Assembly: GCA_902493585.1 (NCBI GenBank)
Contig: CABUPZ010000106.1
Coordinates: forward strand, 1-7,525
Direction of reading: 5' to 3'
DNA: 7,525 nucleotides
DNA from: an uncultured Fusicatenibacter sp.
GTDB lineage: Bacteria; Bacillota; Clostridia; Lachnospirales; Lachnospiraceae
Part shown: piece after piece, positions 4,206 through 7,525 of the stretch
Position numbering within the stretch: position 1 is the first letter of the stretch
Layout: each line of letters opens with the position of its first letter
Program-made: the position numbers and the translations under genes
Notes under the pieces: model-generated
Told to the model about the DNA's origin: nothing
Database searches by the model: none
Seen by the model: the letters and a program-made list of their open reading frames with translations, nothing else

Positions 4206-5819
4206 TTAACGGTCTCCGTAATATGCTTCAAAAACCTGACGGGCGATCGGAGTCGCCACGGAACTTCCGCTTCCGGCAGCCTCCGCGATCACGGCAACCA
4301 CCAGATCCGGATCCTCCGCGTTGGAAAATCCAACAAACCAGGAATGTGTATCCTCCGTCATATCTCCATGTTCCGCCGAACCTGTCTTTGCAGCGATATT
4401 GTAGTCCAGATCATTGAGGGATCTTGCCGTACCGTTTTCCACAACACCAAGCATCAGCTCCGTCAGCTTGTCTGCTTCCGAGGTGCTCATCACCTCCGCC
4501 AGACGTTCGGATTCATACTCCTCCACCAGTGTTCCGTCGTACGATTCGACCCGGTCTACAAAATATGGTTTCATCATCACACCGTCGTTTGCTACCGCCG
4601 CGGTGATCAGAGCCATCTCCATCGGCGTAACCAGCGTATTTCCCTGACCGATGGAAGTCTGCATCATCAGCGCATCCGCCGTGGAACTGTCCACAGAGAA
4701 GCTGGAGCGGCTGGTCGGCAGCTCCAGATCCAGCCTGCTGTTCAGGTACAGGCTGTCTGCAAGCGTTTGGAATCCTCCCTTGTCCAGAGACAGTCCGATC
4801 GTCGCAAACGCCGTATTGCAGGAATTGGCAAACGCATCATAAAAATCCTGCTGCCCATGGACGCTGTTGCCCGCGCAGTGGATCGTATAGTTTCCGTTGG
4901 TCAGTTCTCCCTCGCAGTCAAAGGAAAAGCCGTCCAGGGTCTGATTCTGACGCAGATACGCCAGGGCTGTTACGATCTTGAACGTTGATCCCGGCGGATA
5001 CTGACCCTGAAGTCCTCGGTTCAGGAACACTCCGCTGTCACTATCCGCGTTCAGGCTTTCCCATTCCTCATCAATATTGTTCGGATTGAAGGACGGTTTG
5101 CTGACGCTCACCAGCACCCTTCCCGTATCCGGTTCCAGAGCGATCACCGCACCTTTATGATCCCCCAATGCATCGTAGGCTACCTGCTGCATATGGGAGT
5201 TGATGGATGTGATCACATTATCCCCGATATTCTTCTGATCCTTAAACTCGTTTTTCAGCCGTTCCAGCGGATCGGCATGGGATTCCAGCAGCTGATAGTT
5301 CTCTGTGGCTTCCAGGCCGCTGCTTCCCTTACTCAGATACCCAACCACATGGGCAAAAAGTTCCGCATGAGGATATACTCTGGTCTCATTTCCCTCCTCA
5401 TCCACATCGGTACGCGCCAGTTCCACATTATCCGAGGAAATGATGCTTCCGCGGATGACCTTCTCCGCATAATCCTTCTGGCGGGTATTATGAGAATCGC
5501 TCAGATACGTCTCTTTCTGTGTCACATTGAAGTAAACCAGGTACGCGATCAGAGACAGAAAAATACCGATAAACAGATAGGATACGATAAAATACGGCCG
5601 TCCCGGATTACCAGCGGAGGCTTTTTTCTGTCTGTTCTTCGATTCTCCGTCCGAGGTCGTCTTCTTCCGGGAGGTCTGTTCCCCCCGTTCCGCGGCCTGT
5701 TGGCTGCGGCTTTTTGCTGCCGGCGTTCCCTGACGTTTTGTTTGCCGGTCCCGAGCCGGTTTTTGCGGTTGTTTTTGACTTTTTCCGTTTTTGTTTGTTT
5801 CTTTTCGCAAGCGCTTCAC
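4206..5819 (-). CDS. Class B penicillin-binding protein (PbpA-like peptidoglycan transpeptidase)
   Basis: This 537-residue protein crosslinks peptidoglycan stem peptides outside the membrane. It has a long, very basic, low-complexity cytoplasmic tail (1-74), a single membrane anchor (about 76-99), a short N-terminal pedestal region with RGSIISSDNVELA (123-135) and HVVGY (157-161), then the transpeptidase domain. The catalytic motifs are all present: SxxK at S278-K281 in PPGSTFK, SxN at S333-N335 in ANSCN, and KTG at K478-G480. Organisation and size resemble mycobacterial-type PbpA, which pairs with a SEDS protein, and the upstream gene is exactly such a protein. The start is GTG at 5819 with a weak AAGGG upstream. 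No ATG, GTG or TTG exists between codon 4 (TTG at 5810) and the membrane span, and a TAA lies five codons upstream, so the 200-nt-plus overlap with the SEDS gene is forced unless there is a sequencing error. Confidence 0.92.
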   Translation of the reverse strand: MKRLRKETNKNGKSQKQPQKPARDRQTKRQGTPAAKSRSQQAAERGEQTSRKKTTSDGESKNRQKKASAGNPGRPYFIVSYLFIGIFLSLIAYLVYFNVTQKETYLSDSHNTRQKDYAEKVIRGSIISSDNVELARTDVDEEGNETRVYPHAELFAHVVGYLSKGSSGLEATENYQLLESHADPLERLKNEFKDQKNIGDNVITSINSHMQQVAYDALGDHKGAVIALEPDTGRVLVSVSKPSFNPNNIDEEWESLNADSDSGVFLNRGLQGQYPPGSTFKIVTALAYLRQNQTLDGFSFDCEGELTNGNYTIHCAGNSVHGQQDFYDAFANSCNTAFATIGLSLDKGGFQTLADSLYLNSRLDLELPTSRSSFSVDSSTADALMMQTSIGQGNTLVTPMEMALITAAVANDGVMMKPYFVDRVESYDGTLVEEYESERLAEVMSTSEADKLTELMLGVVENGTARSLNDLDYNIAAKTGSAEHGDMTEDTHSWFVGFSNAEDPDLVVAVIAEAAGSGSSVATPIARQVFEAYYGDR

Positions 5820-7125
5820 CTTCGTCTTCCCTTAAGATATACAGTCCCTGAATGATCGAGAACATCAAAATCGTACACAGCATTGAACTTCCGCCGTAGC
5901 TTACCAGCGGCAGCGTAATACCTGTCAGCGGAATAAACTTTGTGATGCCTCCGATGGTCAGGAATACCTGGATCGCGTACTCAGAGCCGAGGCCCATCGC
6001 GATCAGTTTATAAAATCTTTTGTTCATTTTCATCGAAATGTTGACGATCAAAAGGAACATGGACATACAGAGCAGGATCAGGCAGATTCCAAATATAACG
6101 CCCATCTCCTCGCAGATCGCACAGAACGTCGCATCCATCGTCGCAAGCGGAATGCTTGTGGGCGATCCCTCAAACAGTCCGGTTCCGAACCAGCCGCCGG
6201 AGCTCAGTCCGAACAGCGCCTGGATCACCTGATAACCGGCGTCATAATTGCTGAATGGATCCCTCCAGACCTGAACCCTGGTACGCACATGGCCGAAAAG
6301 GAAATACGCCGCCACACAGGCGATCGCCATGCCTCCCAGCCCCAACAGCGGGTACACGGGCTTTCGCGTTGCCAGATAAATGACCACCACATAAGCCACA
6401 AAATACACCAGCGCGGTTCCAAGGTCCGTGGATGCCACCAGGATCAGCACATGCAGCGCCGCCACTACGGTGGTGATCACAACTTTCCGGAAGGAATTGT
6501 CCTCCCGGAGCATACCTGCCATAAAGAACACAAGGGTGATCTTGACAAATTCAGAAAACTGGAAGGTAAATCCGTTTTCCCCTCCGAACTGGATGGAAAG
6601 CTTGGCACCTCTCGAAGTCACAGCCAGCACAAGCACCGCACCGATCATCAGAAGGCCGGCGATTCCGTACAGCCAGGTCAGATCCTTCAGTATTTTTACT
6701 TTGCGGATGATCACCGGAACGATGAAAGAGACCAAGGTAGAAATCACAATGATCTTAAATTGGGTCTCCGCTCTGGCAGCGTTCAACCTTGTAAGAATGA
6801 TCAAACCGATACACAGCAGCATACACATGTTGTTCAGAAGGATCATGGATGCCTTCTTGAACAACAACCGGTACACCACCTGCACACCCAACAGATATCC
6901 CAGCGTACACAGGAACATCTTGATAATATAAAATTCCCGTTCCTGAAGGTACATGACGAAAAAGCAGATAAAGTTCATCAGCAGAATCATAAGGATCTGT
7001 TTTTCAAGAATGTAGCTTCTCTCTTCTTCATCCCTCTCCCGCAGCGCCAGAAAAGACTGAACGGTAAAAAGCACCATCAGAAGCGTGATCAGATATTTTG
7101 ATAATTGTACGATAACATTAACCAT
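5608..7125 (-). CDS. SEDS-family peptidoglycan glycosyltransferase (RodA/FtsW/SpoVE type)
   Basis: SEDS proteins polymerise lipid II into glycan strands in partnership with a class B PBP. The 505-residue product is strongly hydrophobic, with an atypical N-terminal set of membrane segments (about 1-170). The conserved core follows: FQFSEFVKI (188-196), STDLGTALV (232-240), DPFSNYDAGYQ (289-299) leading to GGWFGTGL (310-317), EEMGVIFG (339-346), and the signature PLTGITLPLVSYGGSSML (399-416). Asp289 and Asp295 lie in the loop that carries the catalytic Asp in SEDS enzymes; I cannot tell which is equivalent. After REDEG (432-436) a Lys/Thr/Gly-rich tail of about 70 residues overlaps the pbp gene in another frame. 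The ATG at 7125 has AAGGGG at 6-nt spacing, overlapping the stop of the U32 gene 10 nt upstream. Whether it serves elongation, division or sporulation is undecided; the paired PBP argues for one dedicated complex. Confidence 0.93.
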   Translation of the reverse strand: MVNVIVQLSKYLITLLMVLFTVQSFLALRERDEEERSYILEKQILMILLMNFICFFVMYLQEREFYIIKMFLCTLGYLLGVQVVYRLLFKKASMILLNNMCMLLCIGLIILTRLNAARAETQFKIIVISTLVSFIVPVIIRKVKILKDLTWLYGIAGLLMIGAVLVLAVTSRGAKLSIQFGGENGFTFQFSEFVKITLVFFMAGMLREDNSFRKVVITTVVAALHVLILVASTDLGTALVYFVAYVVVIYLATRKPVYPLLGLGGMAIACVAAYFLFGHVRTRVQVWRDPFSNYDAGYQVIQALFGLSSGGWFGTGLFEGSPTSIPLATMDATFCAICEEMGVIFGICLILLCMSMFLLIVNISMKMNKRFYKLIAMGLGSEYAIQVFLTIGGITKFIPLTGITLPLVSYGGSSMLCTILMFSIIQGLYILREDEGEALAKRNKQKRKKSKTTAKTGSGPANKTSGNAGSKKPQPTGRGTGGTDLPEEDDLGRRIEEQTEKSLRW

Positions 7126-7135
7126 ATATTTCCCC

Positions 7136-7525
7136 TTACTCTACCCTGCGGCGGAAATGCCCCCTGGTATATTCTCTGTCCGTTTCCGGCACACTGCCAT
7201 GCAGATACGCCTGAAGAAACTGCTCCGCGATCTCTTTCGTCTCTCCTGCGCTCTCAAAGGAAAAGGAAAGCCGTACGGAACGCGGCGACAGTTTTTTTAC
7301 CGCCTCCGCTTCCTTCAAAAGCCCCAACGGCACACTGTTGTAAACCACATTGTAACAGAAATCGCAGTAACATTTCACGGGAAAAGACTTCCCATAGCGG
7401 TCTTTCAGAGAAACCATCGCCTTCTTCCGGCTGCACCCGTCCATGGTCTTTTTCACACACTGGACGGATACCATCATCGGCAGATATCCATAAACCACAA
7501 GTTCACTGCGGCTGATGATGGTATC
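7136..7525 (-). CDS. U32-family peptidase/hydroxylase-like protein, C-terminal 129 residues
   Basis: The frame enters from the right edge and ends at TAA (7138-7136). The visible part begins DTIISRSELVVYGYLPMMVS and contains QCVKKTMDGCSRK, a DRYGKSFPVKCYCDFCYN segment, NSVPLGLL, PRSVRLSFSFES, and the ending DYTRGHFRRRVE-like REYTRGHFRRRVE. This is the C-terminal pattern of large clostridial U32 proteins. Some U32 members are collagenase-like peptidases; others (RlhA, UbiU/V) are Fe-S-dependent RNA or quinone modifying enzymes. The cysteines here (QC, GC, KCYC, FC) could be cluster ligands, which is inference. It precedes the SEDS gene by 10 nt, with the SEDS Shine-Dalgarno overlapping its stop, so co-transcription is likely. 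Confidence 0.85.
   Translation of the reverse strand, partial: DTIISRSELVVYGYLPMMVSVQCVKKTMDGCSRKKAMVSLKDRYGKSFPVKCYCDFCYNVVYNSVPLGLLKEAEAVKKLSPRSVRLSFSFESAGETKEIAEQFLQAYLHGSVPETDREYTRGHFRRRVE

Noticed and set aside
4088..4231. N-terminal extension of the Nudix frame to 198 residues starting near 4231
   Set aside because: The added 48 residues are not Nudix-like, cover the hairpin and promoter, and overlap the PBP end; the ATG at 4087 has an ideal AGGAGG at 7-nt spacing.
5157..5855. Plus-strand frame of 232 codons opposite the PBP N-terminus
   Set aside because: Antisense to verified transpeptidase and membrane-anchor sequence; no domain or ribosome site.
6289..7101. Plus-strand frame of 270 codons opposite the SEDS gene
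   Set aside because: His- and Gln-rich antisense shadow of membrane-protein codons.
1..7525. CRISPR array, insertion sequence, tRNA or phage-like defence module
   Set aside because: No spaced repeat series, terminal inverted repeats with transposase, cloverleaf, or defence-type domains were found on reading both strands.

Overview
The window looks like chromosomal backbone from a low-to-mid-GC, endospore-forming Clostridia, most likely Lachnospiraceae. The grounds are a GerW sporulation protein beside a DUF2953 protein (the Bacillus ytfI-ytfJ pair), the Firmicutes arrangement of rpmB divergent from yloU-fakA, a four-cysteine form of L28, and SEDS and U32 proteins of a type I associate with gut Clostridia. 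This placement is from memory of protein families, not from a search. I see no mobile elements, CRISPR arrays, tRNA or rRNA.

Layout, left to right. (1) Positions 1-973, minus strand: yloU (Asp23/Gls24 family) followed by fakA, the DAK2-domain subunit of fatty-acid kinase, which runs off the left edge. (2) Positions 974-1179: an AT-rich divergent control region with a promoter for each side and a conspicuous set of direct and inverted repeats. (3) Positions 1180-1365, plus strand: rpmB (ribosomal protein L28), the only convincing plus-strand gene. (4) Positions 1366-1639: a gene-free convergence zone holding four consecutive hairpins, at least two of them terminators. (5) Positions 1640-3221, minus strand: ytfI (DUF2953), gerW (ytfJ) and an easily missed 45-residue GTG-initiated membrane protein. 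They are tightly coupled, with the Shine-Dalgarno sequences of the two downstream genes lying inside the last codons of the gene before. (6) Positions 3304-4087, minus: a Nudix hydrolase with its own promoter, followed by a 105-residue protein of unknown function. (7) Positions 4206-7525, minus: the C-terminal end of a U32-family protein, then a RodA/FtsW-type SEDS glycosyltransferase, then a class B penicillin-binding protein. The last two overlap out of frame by 212 nt.

Functionally, the SEDS protein and the class B PBP are expected to form one peptidoglycan polymerase/crosslinking pair. The ytfI-gerW group points to sporulation, and yloU-fakA to envelope and lipid physiology. I did not find a clear new multi-gene system. 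The most unusual items are the forced dual-coding overlap between the SEDS and PBP genes, the translationally coupled mini-membrane protein after gerW, the repeat cluster in the yloU/rpmB divergent region, and two strong hairpins without good U-tracts.
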